Source of the DNA: Burkholderiales bacterium
Lineage (GTDB): Bacteria; Pseudomonadota; Gammaproteobacteria; Burkholderiales; Burkholderiaceae_C
DNA: 6,763 bases
Assembly (NCBI GenBank): GCA_025354615.1
Contig: JANXMO010000081.1
Location: forward strand, 1-6,763
Reading direction: 5' to 3'
The notes beneath the pieces were generated by a model. The model was not told the DNA's origin, did no database searches, and saw only the letters and a list, made by a program, of their open reading frames with translations. The translations under genes and the position numbers were made by a program. Positions 6,338 to 6,763 of the stretch are shown here, in pieces. The first letter of the stretch is position 1, and each line of letters opens with the position of its first letter.

Positions 6338-6343
6338 ATAGTA
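6338..6343 (-). promoter_or_regulatory. Weak candidate -10 box for the export operon
   Basis: The - strand reads TACTAT, the most AT-rich hexamer in this GC-rich divergent region. It lies about 85 nt upstream of the export-gene ATG. It matches the sigma-70 -10 consensus at four of six bases, and no recognisable -35 box lies at the right spacing. If used, transcription would start near 6331 and the RNA would include the attenuator-like segments from its very first bases. Confidence 0.2.
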
Positions 6344-6501
6344 AAGGAAGCGCTCATGGCCTGTGGCCGCGCGGGGCCATCGTTACGCCGGCTTGCACAC
6401 TTTGCCGTATGCCCAGGGAACGGCGCCTGCCGTGTTGCAATGAAGTCCTCTTCCCTCATGATGAATGGCCGGCTGGGTGCTCCACGGCATCCCTTGTTCC
6501 C

Positions 6502-6763
6502 ATGCTTGCACCGTCCGTGCCCTCTATCGAATTGATCGTGCCCGACAGCCCCGCTTGGCTGGTGGTGACGGCTGATATTTTTCGGGACTACTTCGCCAGT
6601 CTCACTGTTGATCTGCGTTTTCAAAATGTTGAAGAGGAGCTTGCGACCTTGCCTGGCGAATATGCCCCGCCGCATGGCCATTTGCTGCTGGCACTGGTGG
6701 ACGCGGAGCCGGCCGGCTGCGTGGCGTTGCGGGCACTGGCCGATGTCGACTACCCGAACGCCT
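6502..6763 (+). CDS. GNAT-family N-acetyltransferase, N-terminal part (partial)
   Basis: The frame from ATG 6502 stays open for 87 codons and runs off the right edge. GNAT enzymes transfer an acetyl group from acetyl-CoA to an amine on a small molecule or protein, usually in the cytoplasm. The visible part has the early helices (WLVVTADIFRDYFASL, about 19-34), the LRFQNVEEELATLPGEYAPP segment (38-57), and the strand pair LLLALVDAEPAGCVALRAL (61-79). These are typical of a common small proteobacterial GNAT subfamily. The acetyl-CoA-binding R/Q-x-x-G-x-G/A loop would lie beyond the window, so catalytic competence cannot be judged. No good ribosome binding site is seen before 6502, and the frame has no upstream ATG nearby. 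It is divergent from the export operon and separated from it by 247 bp; a shared role is not indicated. The substrate is unknown. Confidence 0.75.
   Translation, partial: MLAPSVPSIELIVPDSPAWLVVTADIFRDYFASLTVDLRFQNVEEELATLPGEYAPPHGHLLLALVDAEPAGCVALRALADVDYPNA

Larger units (their letters stand above)
6255..6501. other. Divergent intergenic region
   Basis: This 247-bp stretch separates the export operon from the acetyltransferase gene and should contain both promoters. Besides the terminator and competing pairings at 6271-6334, it holds gcaagccg (6312-6319) matched by cggcttgc (6389-6396), atggcc (6356-6361) matched by ggccat (6375-6380), and gcaaag (6326-6331) matched by ctttgc (6400-6405). 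The first and third pairings cross each other, as in a pseudoknot. No convincing -35/-10 pair was found on either strand, and no known riboswitch core could be matched over its full length. Confidence 0.45.

Noticed and set aside
6306..6395. Possible c-di-GMP (GEMM-I) riboswitch
   Set aside because: Fragments look similar: GGGCAAGCC and GCAAAGCC on the + strand, and GCCGGCGTAACGATGG on the - strand. They lie on opposite strands, the GAAA-type hairpin between the two conserved segments is missing, and the full core cannot be assembled on one strand.
5884..6681. 265-codon - strand frame crossing the divergent region
   Set aside because: It runs antisense through the acetyltransferase start and out of frame into the export gene; no family pattern and no separate ribosome binding site was seen.

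Overview
The window reads as a chromosomal segment of a Gram-negative, GC-rich betaproteobacterium. The order leuS-lptE-holA and the character of the proteins point to Burkholderiales, most likely the Comamonadaceae or a close relative. That placement is inference from gene order and protein style; no 16S rRNA or other marker is present.

Left part (1-1835, + strand): a conserved housekeeping cluster. It holds the C-terminal end of leucyl-tRNA synthetase (leuS), the LPS-assembly lipoprotein gene lptE, whose first ATG directly abuts the leuS stop, and holA, the DNA polymerase III delta subunit. These genes look ordinary and co-transcribed.

Middle and right part (1867-6254, - strand): a compact polysaccharide-export unit read toward holA. 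Its first gene encodes a large (about 800 aa) outer-membrane polysaccharide export (OPX, Wza-like) protein with a Poly_export domain and about five SLBB-type segments. Nineteen bases later comes a 412-aa Wzz/PCP-type inner-membrane chain-length protein without a kinase domain. After a 136-bp gap with a striking inverted repeat comes a 196-aa secreted protein made of two tandem copies of a helical unit carrying EF-hand-like DG-x-L/V motifs. PCP and OPX proteins normally join to form an envelope-spanning export conduit. No glycosyltransferase, flippase, polymerase or kinase gene is visible, so the sugar-assembling enzymes must be elsewhere in the genome or shared with another locus. The unit converges on holA with only 31 bp between the two stop codons.

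Right edge (6255-6763): a 247-bp divergent region, then the start of a + strand GNAT-family N-acetyltransferase cut by the window end. The divergent region contains what looks like an intrinsic terminator on the - strand only 17 nt from the OPX start codon. Upstream segments could form mutually exclusive pairings with it, which is the layout of a transcription attenuator. This leader and the 17-bp-arm inverted repeat before the repeat-protein gene are the two non-coding signals most worth checking. No CRISPR, tRNA, rRNA, insertion sequence or integrase is visible.
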